From Typhlomys cinereus (Eukaryota; Chordata; Mammalia; Rodentia; Platacanthomyidae), in the NCBI GenBank assembly GCA_023101885.1, contig JALPQD010000247.1:2698230-2762229 (forward strand): a stretch of 64,000 nucleotides of DNA. Direction: 5' to 3'. Shown piece after piece: positions 1 to 11,790 of the stretch. Each line of letters begins with the position of its first letter. Position 1 is the first letter of the stretch. A model generated the notes under the pieces. That model saw only the letters and a list, made by a program, of their open reading frames with translations, made no database searches and was not told the origin of the DNA. The position numbers were made by a program, and so were the translations under genes.

Positions 1-899
1 TAGGATACCCTTTCTAGGCAATAAAGTTGGATATTGAAGACAGGCAATTAACTTGTTTGTGGTTTGCAAACCCTTTCAGTAGGAGAGGAAATCAACTTTG
101 ACCCAATTCATGCACATATGGCTTTCAGACTGAAGGCTGAATAAAGGTTCTATAAATTGTGTCCTAGAACCATCACAGAGTCTTGCACATGAAATGCCAA
201 AGGCATTGCAAGACAATGTGAAGGGGCAGGAGGAAAAAAAATGCTGTCTGCTAGTGGTTGGAGTTCTTATGACAGGTTTGAACTCTGAGCAATGCTCAGG
301 GGGTGCCCTCTGCATGATGGACCTGGGCGGTCAGAGCTGTTACCCCCTAAGGGGTGTGTACTCTGCCCTTCACGCTGTCTAGTCCTGCAGCTGGCCCCAG
401 GCTTCCTTGGTTAGCCTCTGTTCTGCTCACTGCCAAGTCTTGTCTGTTATCTGTTCTGTCTAAGAAACTCTCAGGACTGTAGCTTATTCATTGTTCTAAA
501 TATACAAGGCATGTCTCCTCCATCTGTAGTTCTGGGGGACGGCACAGATGAGAAAGGTCTTCAAGTTCCCAGTTCTTCTTCCTCTCAGTACCAAAACAGC
601 ATACTACATCACAGATACATGAAAAAAAAATGTGGATTAGGGGAATGAGCCCAAGTTATAGTGTATGTTTAGAGCTGGCTGGCAGGCATGTATCTCCATG
701 ACCAGCTGCTCAGAAGCCGGCAGGTCAAGGGTTTCTTCCCAGCCCTGACAAACAAAAGCTCCAAGTGGACTGAACTGATACAGGAATCAGGAAGGATGCC
801 ATTTCAGATATATGGAGGAAGAGACCACAGTCAGGTCCTCTTCAGCTGTGCCCCGCCAGTTCCTGCCTGCCTCCGTTTCCCTCTCCTAGGTTCCTGCTC
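1..899. other. Unique intronic sequence
   Basis: No repeat family, exon or RNA gene was recognised. Open frames here are short and without known motifs. Confidence 0.5.
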
Positions 900-1045
900 A
901 TGTGCTTAGGGCGACCTTTATATTCCTACACTGTCCTGGCACATTTGCCTCCTTGTCTGCTTCTGGAGGGAAATGTGTGTCTTTTTCTAAACTCTAGCAC
1001 ATAGCAAGAACTTTGTAGTAGATGCTTATTCATGGGATGCATGTC
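900..1045 (+). repeat. L2 LINE 3' end fragment
   Basis: It ends with a diverged form of the L2 3' terminus (tagcacatag...gtagatgcttattcat, resembling 'cacatagtaggtgctcaataaat'). This is an ancient mammalian repeat. Its left boundary is uncertain. Confidence 0.45.
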
Positions 1046-1164
1046 ATGCAAGCCACGTGAAGCCGAGTGTCACGGTGCTCATTTCCCAGATTAAGAAACT
1101 GAGCAAGTGAAATGCCTAAATTAGGAGAGAAAAGATTTAATTTCACTCAATCCCTCAATTCTCC

Positions 1165-1217
1165 GCAATGCAATGCAATGCAATGCAATGCAATGCAATG
1201 CAATGCAATGCAATGCA
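1165..1217. repeat. (GCAAT)n pentanucleotide microsatellite
   Basis: About ten uninterrupted copies of gcaat over 53 bp. Pentanucleotide arrays this pure are far less frequent than CA arrays and are likely polymorphic. Confidence 0.97.
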
Positions 1218-1904
1218 GAGATTTCTACAATGACCAGGACTTTATCAAAGCCTTTCCTTATGTCTAGGAAGATTTGATAATCAGACAGAGGAAGGAGAAG
1301 GAAGGAAAATGAAGTGAGATCAGAGTCATGAAAGGGCATGGTGGAGCAGGTCCCTACCTGTAGCCTCCTAGACTCAGAGTTGTGAGGAGGAAACATCCAC
1401 CAGTTAGCCAGTCCTCCCCATCTGCCACCATGCCACACGAAGCCCCTGCCTCCATCAGAGACGGTGACACTGAATCATGCTCATGAATGTTTGCAATTAG
1501 CAAAGGTAACCTACAGGAGGAAAGGTGAGCTGCCCACGGACCTGGACCAGATGACACAGGCACCATTCCCTCGTTTTCAGAGGCCAAGACTCAGCTTTTC
1601 CCTTAGACAGACGGGCCCGCAGCTGTTCCAGGTGCACAGATGAACTGTCAGTATTCCTATGGGAGCTCACCGAGCGGAGCATGTGCAGGAACCTGCAGTC
1701 CAGAGAAGTTCAGCCGTGGCCTCCAATAAAGTGGAGTTCATGGGATGAGGTCTCTGAACCTGACTGTGGCTGACAGCCAGCTCCCTGACAAAGCGGTACT
1801 TGCTCATAAACCCTGGTCAGTGTCATAAGTCTGACCCTTAAGAAACTGGGTGGGATGGGCTTGCTGATTGACTAATCATCTTCCCAGAGCTCTAGTGTTG
1901 GGGA
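1218..1904. other. Unique intronic sequence
   Basis: No recognisable repeat or gene seen on either strand. Confidence 0.45.
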
Positions 1905-2255
1905 TTGCTGCAGTTCGCCTGCATGCTGCTGATATACTCACAACCAAGTAACTTAAGGGGAACCAGGCTTACCATTATCTAATTACAGTCTTATTCCAGC
2001 TAGGCAGGTTAGCTCATACTAACATCAGGGGCTGAGGGAACTGACCACACCATATCGGGGCAAACCTCACTTGCCAACATAATGTGTGACCGAGTATACC
2101 AAAGATGCCAACTCGCTCCTTCCATCTTATCTACTTGCGCAGAGACTAGTTGCACCCCCCACAGGCTGGGTCTTCCCTCGTCAATTAGATAATCTCCTGC
2201 AGCCTTGCTGGGGGGTTACTCAACTACTAATTCTTTACAAGTTGACTCCTGTATT
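1905..2255 (-). repeat. Unclassified interspersed repeat R1, copy 1
   Basis: Read on the minus strand it starts near GTCAACTTG (2239-2247), passes a segment with a 'gcaagt' block and a 'cagttccctc' block, and ends with gcatgcaggcgaactgcag (near 1911-1930). The same ordered landmarks occur in the copies at 11434-11790, 35832-36190 and 56695-57100. Length of about 350-400 bp and the absence of an ORF suggest a solo LTR or a non-autonomous element. The family name is not established here. Confidence 0.7.
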
Positions 2256-3481
2256 TAATTATCCCAGAGACTATCACTTCCATTTCACAGATGAGAGGAA
2301 AAAGGCAAGAAAAGAAAGAACACAAATAAGGCTGAAAGGAGAGAAGAGGAACGGAAGCCGTATTGAAGACATGCCAGGAGGAGAAGAAATCCCAGGAAGA
2401 AAAGGGAGGAGACGCTTCCAGTAAGGGGTACAAAAGGCGGCATGGGAACTGGGACCTCCATCTGGCCTTTGTTCAAGAAGTTTCAGGAGAAAGAAAGAGT
2501 CTTCTGCAAACTCACACCTGCTTAAAATAAAAATAGTTCTGCTTCTATAAAGGCCCTCAAGACTCCATCTTTCTGGCTCTCCTGATTTCCTGGTGGGGTG
2601 CAGGGGGCACATAAGCCTGCTGTCCCAGTTGGCTGGGCCATCCTGGGTCAAGACGATGTCTTCTACAGTCAGAATTCTGGCGAGATAGAGGAAAAGCTGA
2701 GATGGCACCTAGTTCCTCCCCTGACCTCACCTCTCCAGCTGTGATCCCGGCAGTGGAGAGGCTCTGTCTTACAGCAAGTCTACAGGGGACTCTGACACCT
2801 CCTACTCAGCTGATTACCAGAGGTGAGAAGGGGAACAATTTGTATAATCTTTCCAAGTCCACATTTCGCTATTGCTAAGTGAAGAGGATCCTGCCTCCCC
2901 TAGTTTCCAGGAAGGCAGAGTGGACAGCTGAGGAGCTCTGTGAACTGCCCACTTTGTGAGCTTTAAAGCTCAGACAGTGAAATTTTTCCTCTTCTCCCTT
3001 CTGTTCCTTCTAAACATGCTTTTCCTGCTTACCCTCCTCTTTCCAGCTTGTATTCCTAATATGTGCTTCTCAATTTGTGTCCTCAGATTTTCCGGCATGA
3101 TTGGTCCGATATTTTACATTTTAAAATAAACATTGGCTTTATACTTTCTCAATTTTTCCTGACTTAAAATTCATTATCTGGTAAGAGGGGAAAAAAAGAA
3201 CTCATACCCCTTACAGGGCATCAATCCTCAGTCAAATTGCCCAAATGACATCATCTCTCACTATCCCACTCCTGACTTGGATAGACCTTGGCTCCATGCA
3301 CAACATCCGGCTTAAGAATTCAGCAAATGCAAATCTTGGATGCTTCCTCCCACATCCCATCTGATACCAAGCAGATTCCACAATGTTGACATCTATCTCA
3401 CAAGCCCCAAGTGAAATACAAGTCCTCCCTTGTGAGGTCAGTCACCATCCAGTAATGATTTTGCCTTTTCTAGCAGCATGG
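2256..3481. other. Mostly unique intronic sequence
   Basis: It holds a purine-rich stretch (about 2290-2420) and AT-rich sequence. A 'catttcacagatgagaggaaa' match near 2280 hints at a MIR remnant but is too short to call. No gene seen. Confidence 0.4.
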
Positions 3482-3545
3482 ACCAGATATTTCAATGGCT
3501 GTCACCTGACCCAGATGTTTCAATGGCTGTCACTTGACCCAGGTG
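3482..3545. repeat. Tandem duplication, 28-bp unit
   Basis: Two adjacent copies of a 28-bp unit with the core tttcaatggctgtcac, differing at a few positions, followed by a partial third copy. It is a local replication-slippage product. Confidence 0.85.
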
Positions 3546-4479
3546 ATATCATGTCTCATCTGATGTCATATTTCTTTATGCGAAGCCCTTCCCTGTCAAG
3601 CCCCTCTCCATCATTTCCCTCCTGCGGGTCTCCTGGGATTCAACTACATTTCCAGGCCATTTGGTTCAGATAAACAACTCCTTTGGGTTCCTCTAGTCTT
3701 CCTATTTTCTTCACAATGAGAATGTTGCTACTGCAGATCTGCATGTGGAATTCTATGTCTCTCGTAGCACGTACCCTTGTATATGTATACCATGTACAGT
3801 GCTGGTAGAAACAGAGTATAAAGAGAGCATAGTATACTTAAAGTTTAATGTAGCTAATTGTGAACTTTGCATCATGCTAAACCTTGATTTGTTTTCTCTC
3901 GTTCTAGCTTGTCCCACCAAGAGAATGTCAATCTAGTGCATAAGGAAATCAAAGTTCAGAACTGCTGCTTGCACAGTGAAAAGCAGTTCTAAGGTTTTCA
4001 CTTAGAGACAGAAAGCATGACCTTTTCCTTATGTTGACAATTGGTCTACGCGCTTAAGAAGTTTAATGTGTGCTCTAGGTCAAGATGTGTAACAAGTTCA
4101 GTCATTCATCCTGACAGTCCATAGTGTGGCACAAACTACTACCTTCCGAACACGCCCACACCAGGCACTGGAGAGGCATTATCTGTGAAATGCACCAGAG
4201 CAGCATACATTAGAGTCATGTCACTTTGTATCTGGAAAGACCAAGAAAGTGCTGACCTCAGCAGGTATTTCAGAGTCCTCTGCCACTACCTCATTGTCCA
4301 CCAGCTTCTCTTGGGCAGGGTTCTGTTCTTGCTCATTTAATTTCCATAAGTACCGCAAAATACCTAAAACAAAGCTCAGTTGTGGCAGGAACACTTTAAT
4401 TTGTTGAATGGCAGAAAGAAAGAATGAAACAGAAAGGAAGTAAAGAGAGAAAAAAAGAGAAAGACAGAGAGAGAAAAAG
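3546..4479. other. Unique intronic sequence
   Basis: No recognisable repeat, exon or RNA gene seen. Confidence 0.45.
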
Positions 4480-4605
4480 AAGGAAGGAAGGAAGGAAGGA
4501 AGGAAGGAAGGAAGGAAGGAAGGAAGGAAGGAAGAAGGAAGGAAGGAAGGAAGGAAGGAAGGAAGGAAGGAAGGAAGGAAGGAAGGAAGGAAGGAAGGAA
4601 GGAAG
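4480..4605. repeat. (GGAA)n tetranucleotide microsatellite
   Basis: About 126 bp of ggaa units with one short interruption near 4532. It is preceded by purine-rich aaag/gaga sequence from 4430. The open frames across it (poly Leu-Pro-Ser-Phe or Lys-Glu-Gly-Arg) are only products of the repeat. GGAA is the ETS-factor core, so such arrays can bind ETS proteins in clusters. Confidence 0.97.
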
Positions 4606-6071
4606 AGATCAAGAAGTGATAGGAAAAGGAGAGACAGAAGGAAACAAATTTTCAAAGTCCTGCCAAACCTGTCACCAGAGAAACAGGGGTTATCTTGAAG
4701 AAATGATGGAAGAAGTTCAGACATCCTATGAGGGGCTCTAGCAAGGGAGGGATTTCAGGGGAGAGCCGACCATATCATTCATAAAAAGGAAGGTTAGTGT
4801 GCATAGAAGTCTGCATGAGATCTATAATTGTTACAAGGCAAATCAGCAACAGCTCTCCATGACTTCAAACTCATTTTCTCCTTGCTTTGAACTGGGGAAG
4901 GCAGGCTGCAGGCAACCTTTGTGGCTGTGAGCTCAGAAGTGGTGAGTGATGCCTACTGCATGATACTCTCAGCAGGGGGCATCGTGGGCCAGCCTGAGGC
5001 AGGGTGGTCCCAGGGATTGGGCTGCCCCCATATATTCCTCAATGCTTTTCCATCCCCGAGACTACAGAGGAACATTGCTTCTGACTATTGGTTCCTGATG
5101 CTTACCTTTTCTTAGTCTCTGCCTTAAAAACCCTCTTTCTCTTACCTACAAAGGCTTCACAGATAACAGAAATGCAGATAGAGAAAGAGTAGATTTCTGC
5201 ATGATAGACACATTCTAGACACATTCCATCCAGTGCACAGTGCTCTCTGAAGAAGAAAACAGGTGTTAACTAAGCATATCCACTAACTCCCATCTCAGGC
5301 TACAGCCCCCAAGGTCAAAAAAGCCATTAAAATCTTACCTTGGGCCTATACAAGATAACCATCGCTGGGCATTCAGCCTTACTTTTCATTGGTTCTCCAG
5401 CCTAATTTCTTCCTCTCTCCCCCATTACTTTCTGTTGAAAAATATACCCCAGATGTCTTGCTGAGCCAAGCCTTTATATGTTCATCAGAGCTCACAGAAA
5501 TAAAACCAGAGATAAAGGTGACCAAAAATGCCAAAGCAGACTTCTGGCCAAATGCAACAAGATTAGGTGATGTTTTAGAAATGAAAGAGTAACTTAAACT
5601 TTGAATTACTGCCTGATTTCACTGCTTAGAGATGAAAGAGCCTGCAGTGCTGAATGAAAAAAAAAAAGCATATAAACTTAAAGAGGATTTTCTTTGCTTG
5701 ACTTCGCCGCTGTGAAAGAAGCATTGAAGTAATAAAATACCCTTGTAAGAGTCCATTCTCTGATGACAGAACTGGGATGTAAACTGGGCAAAGGCAAAGA
5801 GAAGCTGTCATTTCCTCCTTTCTATAGATGATGCAGCTTTCCCAATGGGTCTGATCTCCTTGCTCCCAGAACCTGCTGAAAGATAAGCCAGCCAGACCAG
5901 GTACCCCCAGGAGGCTGACCCTGGTAACTACTCGCCCTGCGATGAAAGTGGGTTCTTATTGTACACCCCAAGGCCAGAAATGTCTAAGGCCCATCATTCA
6001 TGTAGAACCCCCTCTCCCTCAATACTATCTTCTTTTTCTTGGGTGTATATGTACGTGAGGGGTACATGTGT
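4606..6071. other. Unique intronic sequence
   Basis: No gene or clear repeat recognised. It includes AT-rich stretches and a run of A near 5658. Confidence 0.4.
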
Positions 6072-6136
6072 GGAAATGGCACAGGAAGGAGGCAGCTCCT
6101 CAGCTTGGGGGAGGCCATCGGCTTTGGATTTCCCTC
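6072..6136 (+). repeat. Diverged duplicated segment, copy A
   Basis: It shares about three quarters of its bases with 6885-6952: both begin ggaaatggcacagga and end ttggatttccctc, with small gaps between. It is not part of a repeat family that I recognise. Confidence 0.6.
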
Positions 6137-6145
6137 AAGACGTGT

Positions 6146-6365
6146 ATATAGGAGTAGGTGTGGTTGGGTGCCTAGGGACTCAAATTTGAGGCCGGATATC
6201 TTTTTCTGTCATTTTTCCACTTTATTTACAGAGACAGGCTCTCTTGCTGCTCGAGAGCTTGCTGCTTTGACTGATGTTGCTTCCCTGGGTGATCCCTGTC
6301 TCTGCCTCCCAAGTGCTGGGCTTCCAATGGCCACAATGCCTGCCTCATTTTTACATGGACCTAAA
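6146..6365 (-). repeat. B4-like SINE (B1-type body with extra 3' segment)
   Basis: On the minus strand it carries cagcacttgggaggcagaga, then a 'gagcctgtctctgtaaataaa' block and a 'ccggcctcaaatttgag' tail. That order matches B4: a 7SL-derived body, a gaccctgtctcaata-type block, then a tail near 'cctctggcctccacac'. It is diverged. Confidence 0.65.
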
Positions 6366-6641
6366 GATTTTAATTTCGGTCCTCATACTTGTGCAGAAAA
6401 CCCCCTTTCCACTGATCCATCACCTCAACCCTTGCATTTTCCTCTGAGGCCAGAACTATAGTTAGACCTAGAGATGCTCATGACTTGATTTGGGCAAACT
6501 CACAGAGGAATGTGGTTTGTAGGCATTTTAGGTGGGAACGTAAGGTTCTGGATAATTGGGTAATCTCTTGGGATACACAGAAAGAAGCAGACCTGAAACC
6601 AGCCTATTAGAGACCAAGAGAGGGGAGACTACTTATAGAAA

Positions 6642-6668
6642 CAAAAACAAACAAACAAACAAACAAAA
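6642..6668. repeat. (AAAC)n simple repeat
   Basis: Short run of caaa units, typical of a SINE/LINE A-tail or slippage product. Confidence 0.85.
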
Positions 6669-6884
6669 AACTGTCTTGAGAAGAAATGCCAAGAGTCTAA
6701 GAAGATAGTTGTGAAAGGCTTTGGATTCTCTCCATACAGTAGGGTCAGTCAGCAAATCCCACATAGGAGGGGCAGCATCAGGAACTTTATTATAGATGCT
6801 CAGGGACAAGAAGCCACTGGCAGCCTTGATACTTCAGGAAAGGCTGAGTTTAGAGAGGATACACAGCAGACACAGAGGATCTAC

Positions 6885-6952
6885 GGAAATGGCACAGGAC
6901 GGAAGTAGTTCCTGCAGTTTGTGAGGGCCAATCATTGCCTTGGATTTCCCTC
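6885..6952 (+). repeat. Diverged duplicated segment, copy B
   Basis: Partner of 6072-6136, about 810 bp away in direct orientation. The flanks do not match, so either a short dispersed element or an old local duplication is possible. Confidence 0.6.
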
Positions 6953-7634
6953 CTGGCTGTGTGTCCTTGGCAGGGGGCAGTCAGGAAGGCCTCAGAGCCT
7001 GGACAGGGCCTCAGCCTACCAAAGTCTGAGTAAAGGGAGAAACTTTAAGGCCTGGGGACGCTCATTACCCATTCAGTCCACAGTTCCAAGCTCCTCTGGA
7101 GCCTTCTTCCCTTCCCCAATTTGAAAGTTCAAAATAGTGCCCCTTCTCCACCCCCCCCAATCCCTACCAAATTTCTACTCGCATGTTTTGATGTGGATCT
7201 GAAAGCTGCATTAATCAGGCTAAAATCCATTAATGAAGGCCAACTGTGATCTCTAGGAAGCTAGCTGCTCTACATCTAACACAATCTCTGCTTCATACAG
7301 ATGAGTAATTCTTCAACCATTGTTAGCACCACTCTTTGGGGGAGGGGAGACTTGTGAAGAAAGGTAAGAAGCCTCTGCCTCCCCGTGCCCAAACTGCAAT
7401 ATGCCTGCTCCAGAAGCAGAGTGTGTGCTGCAGACGGCTGCAGCACCCCCATCATGTCATTGCCACAGATAATTAAGCTCATCAATTATCTCCTTCCCCA
7501 TGCTGCCTTAGGAAGATGCCGCTGTGGATCTCATAGGGAAACGACTCGCCAGTTGCTCAAATTCCCACAAATAGTGCTTTTGACTGCTTAGAATAGGAGA
7601 TGAGGTAAAATTTAAAAAAAGGAGGGGGGAGTGC
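6953..7634. other. Unique intron with a conserved-looking AT block at about 7440-7560
   Basis: No repeat recognised. The 7440-7560 part has homeodomain-like cores (ataattaagc, caattatc) in otherwise GC-moderate DNA, which would fit a regulatory element. This is inference only. Confidence 0.3.
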
Positions 7635-7735
7635 TGCAACAATTTGACCTGGGTTCAAATCTTTCCTGACCTTATTAACGGTAAGACATTTAATTAGCCT
7701 TCCATAACTAAGGGAAATAAAAACAGCCCAAGTAA
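7635..7735 (+). repeat. MIR SINE fragment
   Basis: It contains gacctgggttcaaatc, then a diverged 'gacct...taagacatttaattagccttc' and 'aagggaaataaaaacag'. These match the MIR order (tRNA-like box B, core, 'aaaatggggataataa'). Confidence 0.65.
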
Positions 7736-7741
7736 CTTTTG

Positions 7742-7830
7742 GGCATCGTTTATTCAACAAACATCTCCTGAGCACCTACTATGTGCCAGGCGGTGTTCTT
7801 CTTGGGATACAGCAGGGAATTGCTACCCTT
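7742..7830 (-). repeat. L2 LINE 3' terminus
   Basis: It reads ttattcaacaaacatctcc, then gagcacctactatgtgccag, then a ggatacagcaggg block. This is the reverse complement of the classic L2 3' end. Confidence 0.8.
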
Positions 7831-9177
7831 TAGGGGTACCTAGGAGAGCTATTAGAACATCAGCAGTGATGGACTGAGGAGATGGCACCATGAGTAGAAG
7901 AGCGATGTGTGAAGCAGACCTAATGGCAGCTGTTGGGAAGGATCTACACATTGCTGGAAAGAAAAAGCCAGCATTTAAATTCAGAGCTATCTCCAACCAC
8001 AGTGACATTTTACCAAGCAGCCACTCATTCAGAAGGAGCCACTCCCACTTGCCATCTGCGAAAGACTTGGGGATCTGATTTTAGACGAAGGGACCAGTGT
8101 CCTGGAGTGAACACTAACAGTTTGGGGCTCCCCCATGGGTGCAAAAGAAAGAACACTTGCTTCCACAAGAGAAGGAAGGGCTACAACCGCACATCGGGGA
8201 AACATCCAGTGTATTGCTCTGGGCCACTGAGTGAACACCCAGTGGGAATGACGACAGAAGCCACGAATGATGACAAGACCATCCATTACTCACATTCCCC
8301 CCCCCCAATGTCCCGGCCAGGGAAGCAGCTCGCTCCTTAAGAGATTTGCTGACCTGAAGGTGGAGAACTATATCCTGGATGAGCCTCGGTTTACCTCTTT
8401 ACTTTGTGAAGACCCTTCCTTTTCACCCTCTGTTCCTCACTCATGTCTCATGCGGCAGGGCTGGACACATGGGCTCTATAGCTGGATAGACCTCAGTTTT
8501 TTTTCCAATTCTGCCTCACATGAGTTGAGTCCACTTCTCCCTTCCATGGACTGAAAGCCACAGGACCCCAATTTAACTAATTGTTAAATGTAAGCCAAAT
8601 GGAATAAAAATGCTGATAATTATTTACCACAGGGACTCCTTAGTTGGCTGTCTCCTTTTCTACCAGAATGAACCTTATGTCTTCCCATGCCATGTCCCAG
8701 GCTTCTGATACACGAGCAGGGGTCCGGAGCTCTATGAAGGAGATGTTCCTAGTGAAACTTCTGGGCTCCTTACTTGGACTCTCTCATCCTCCTGTAGCCC
8801 TTATTTTATCAAAGCACATTTCTCTGAGGGGCAAAGCAAGCCTAACAAAGGCTACACACTGTCAAGAGCTCAGTTTCTTCTGCCAATGTCCACTGCGGCG
8901 GGGCTAGGATGCTTAACAAGGACAGCAACAGTGTCCCTGCCTGGGGAGATGACACTGCTCTGAGTCACAAAAGCCTTCCAGAACTGAGCAGAGGTAGGTA
9001 CAGTAAGTCCCTGTCCTCTTAAGAGGAGACCCTAAAGGAAGGATGAAAAATGAAGGCATGTGTTCATTTTTTGCTCTGGAAATGGAGAAGCTCATCTTGT
9101 AGGTACAAAGCACGGGCTATGAGAACTTCACCTGCATGCAGTCTCTCTCCTGAAGGAGCTTGTCAGGTCCTGGTATG
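7831..9177. other. Mostly unique intronic sequence
   Basis: No gene recognised. An AT-rich block at 8565-8630 (taactaattgttaaatg, ctgataattattt) looks regulatory in composition but is unsupported otherwise. A short C-run lies at 8299-8308. Confidence 0.35.
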
Positions 9178-9310
9178 ATCATTCACAAGGTATTTCTTGC
9201 ACTCTCTATGTATCTCATATGTTGAGTGCCTGGTATGTTTCTCGCATTACCAGGCCCTGGTGCTACTGCAGAGAATGGAGGCTATGGCAGACCTCACTCT
9301 AACCATTGTA
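9178..9310 (-). repeat. L2 LINE 3' end fragment
   Basis: The series 'ttgagtgcctggtatg', 'ccaggccctgg' and 'tactgcagagaatgg' matches the antisense L2 terminus, with divergence. Confidence 0.6.
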
Positions 9311-10399
9311 ATATTTCCATTTGAGTGAGCACACTTCATTGCAAGTCAACAGCAAAGGAAACACCTAATTTTCAACTAAGACTAATTCTCAGTAAAGCAG
9401 CGTTCCTTCCCCCATGCTATGGTCTGTGCAGCAAGCTTGGCAGGCACATGGGAAGACATCACCAGCGACCTTAGAAAAACCACAAAATTTCTCAAAGTTA
9501 GCAGGATGAGGCTGGACTCATTCTTTCTGAATCTTGATCATATTTTACTCTAGAGCAGGTCACCATTCCTCAGCTGCTGCAATAGAAATTTGTTGAAATC
9601 AGTGCAGAACCACCAGGAGCAGCCTCTTAAGAGGATGACAAAAGGAACAGGACACAGCTATCCTTACAGTCCCAGCTGAATCACCTTTGTTCTACCCAAA
9701 AGATGAAGGCCTCATGTTTTAGCTGCATCTCAAAGGGCAAGAGCTCTAAGTACAGGATAGGGCTGCATGATCTTGCAGACATTGCTATGAGCATCAGTGT
9801 TCTAGTCTGAATGAGAAATGGTGCTCCTAACCTCACTGGAACAGGTAGTAGGTAAGACAAGGAGGGAGAGTTCTTGGTACATTGGAGCCTCAGTAGATGG
9901 TCGCCATTTTGTCTTACAACTGTTCTTTGTGTTTTCTAGTTCACCCAATGATCTACTTCCTTAGGATGCTTCATTACCAAAATTCTGCATCTCTGGCCAT
10001 ATGGATGGCAGGAACGACCTGAGAGTCGCTTCTCCATGAAGTAGAGCCCACAACATCTCTTACAAGGAATGGGGTCACCTGAGTGCGAATGAAGGGGGTC
10101 AAGAGAGCATCAAGACTGTTTTGAGGGAAAAATCAGAGTCCAAAATTATCTGGGTCTTATGGGGCACACAGAGGGAATAAATATCTCAAGTCCACACCAG
10201 ACAGTGATGGTACTAAGGAGGTTTAGAAAGGCAGGTGGGAAATAAACATGAAAAAACAAACAAACAAACAAAACCCTTAGGTGTTAGGACATGGTAGTTT
10301 TCAATAAGAAATGTCTGTCAAAGCTAATTAAACCATTCAGGGGTTAGAGCTCTTGCCTCCCCCCACCCCAAGCTAAGGAACTTAGTTCAGATACTCAAA
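9311..10399. other. Unique intronic sequence with a short (AAAC)n at 10252-10275
   Basis: No exon, RNA gene or clear repeat family seen apart from the simple repeat. Confidence 0.4.
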
Positions 10400-10745
10400 T
10401 TCAACATAAAATATTCAGGCAGATATGATGGCCCATCTCTAATTTCTTGCCTTGGAAGGCAGAGCCTAGGAATCCCCAAAGCAAGCTGGTCAGTCAAACT
10501 AGGTTTTAATTAGATAAAGTAATTATGCTATCTAATAAATATGATATAACTATCATAAGAGTGTGCTCCAAGCTTAATTAGATACCCAAGCTCTCAACAA
10601 TAAGGTGGAAGAGTGATTGAGGGTGATTTTCAGTATCACCCTTGGGCCTCCACAGATACATACACCCAAACACAGCAGTAGTATGTATACATATACCCAG
10701 TCAGATGCACACACACAGACACACACGCATAATATTATATAGAAG
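10400..10745 (+). repeat. B4-like SINE
   Basis: B1-type start (caggcagatatgatggccca, ccttggaaggcagagcctag). A 'caataaggtggaagagtgattgagg' block and a 'cttgggcctccacag' block follow, then a CA-rich tail. The middle is diverged and AT-rich. This is the B4 architecture seen also at 6146-6365. Confidence 0.65.
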
Positions 10746-11433
10746 CACCCAAAATTCTCCCACATAAAGTGCTTCAGTGGAAATTGAAAAACTTGGGTTT
10801 GAGTCTCTGATTAGACAACAATTCAAATTCTAGGGTCTTGACTTCCATGTCTATAAAGACTGAGGCTCAAGAGATAATGACCACAGAAAGATGGGTGAGA
10901 TGGATGCTAGACATCTCTCCAACTCAAGCACACTGTGCGACCATCAACCAACAGAGAATCTTGCCTCAAAACAGACAGGTTCACTGTAGGAACACAGCTG
11001 TTATCCTGTATAACCACCCTTGCTCCTCCTTGACTTCCTGACTTCACTGTGTGACACAGTTGTGCTTTTCACTTACTCATTGATTTCTTAAAGATTTGCA
11101 AGATAAGCAGTGTCTGTCTCCTACTTGCCCTTGTTTCTACTTTGTGATACAAACCACCTTATCATCAAGCTCCCAAGCATTTGTAGAAAGAAAGATGTCT
11201 AGTGGTGTCAAATCTGTCAACCTCTAAAAGAAGTTTGCCAGTCTTCTGTTCATTTCATCTACCATCATGATCAGCCTTCTGGATATCACTCACTTTCTAT
11301 GACAATCACCTTTGCTTCAGTGGAGAATGTATTTTGATAAATATGAGAAGGAACTTGCCCTCAACGATGTTTCAAGTATGTCAAGATCAAGAGGTATATC
11401 AATGGATGCATTATAGGAGAATATAGGAGAATA
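10746..11433. other. Unique intron, possible MIR trace at its start
   Basis: Near 10795-10870 a 'tttgagtctctgattag' and 'catgtctataaagactgagg' pair is weakly MIR-like. The rest is unrecognised. Confidence 0.35.
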
Positions 11434-11790
11434 CTATGTTTCATAGTTTGCTTTCATGTGGCTTATAAATTCATGATCAAAGTGTTTGGGGGAACATGGG
11501 ATTCTATCTTGGCTTACAATTGTTACAATTCTTAATTCAGGTTGACAGAAGTGCTTATACCAATGCCAGGAATGAAAAATGGTCCTTTCTATTGCTGAGA
11601 GAGGAATAAACTTTCCTCTCCAGGCACATGTCTGTCTAAGTATGCCAAAGAATGCCAAACTACTAAACCAGCTCCCTCTATTTTATCCACCTGCCTAGGG
11701 AATATTCCCACCACAGTGGGATCTTCCCACATCAATTAGACAATGTAGTTGTCAAGTTGACGCCTATTCTAACTATCATATGGCAGGACC
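11434..11790 (-). repeat. Unclassified interspersed repeat R1, copy 2
   Basis: On the minus strand it contains GTCAACTTGACAAC (window 11750-11763), then ctaggcaggtggataaaat, 'tggcattctttggcatactt' and 'ttctgtcaacctg'. The block from 'caggtggataaaat' to 'cagacatg' aligns closely with the plus-strand copy at 35832-36190. Confidence 0.75.

Noticed and set aside
2274..2708. 144-codon minus-strand frame
   Set aside because: It crosses a purine-rich stretch and has no motif support.
4221..4724. 167-codon minus-strand frame, the longest in the window
   Set aside because: Its centre is only the translated GGAA microsatellite; flanks show no domain or splice signals.
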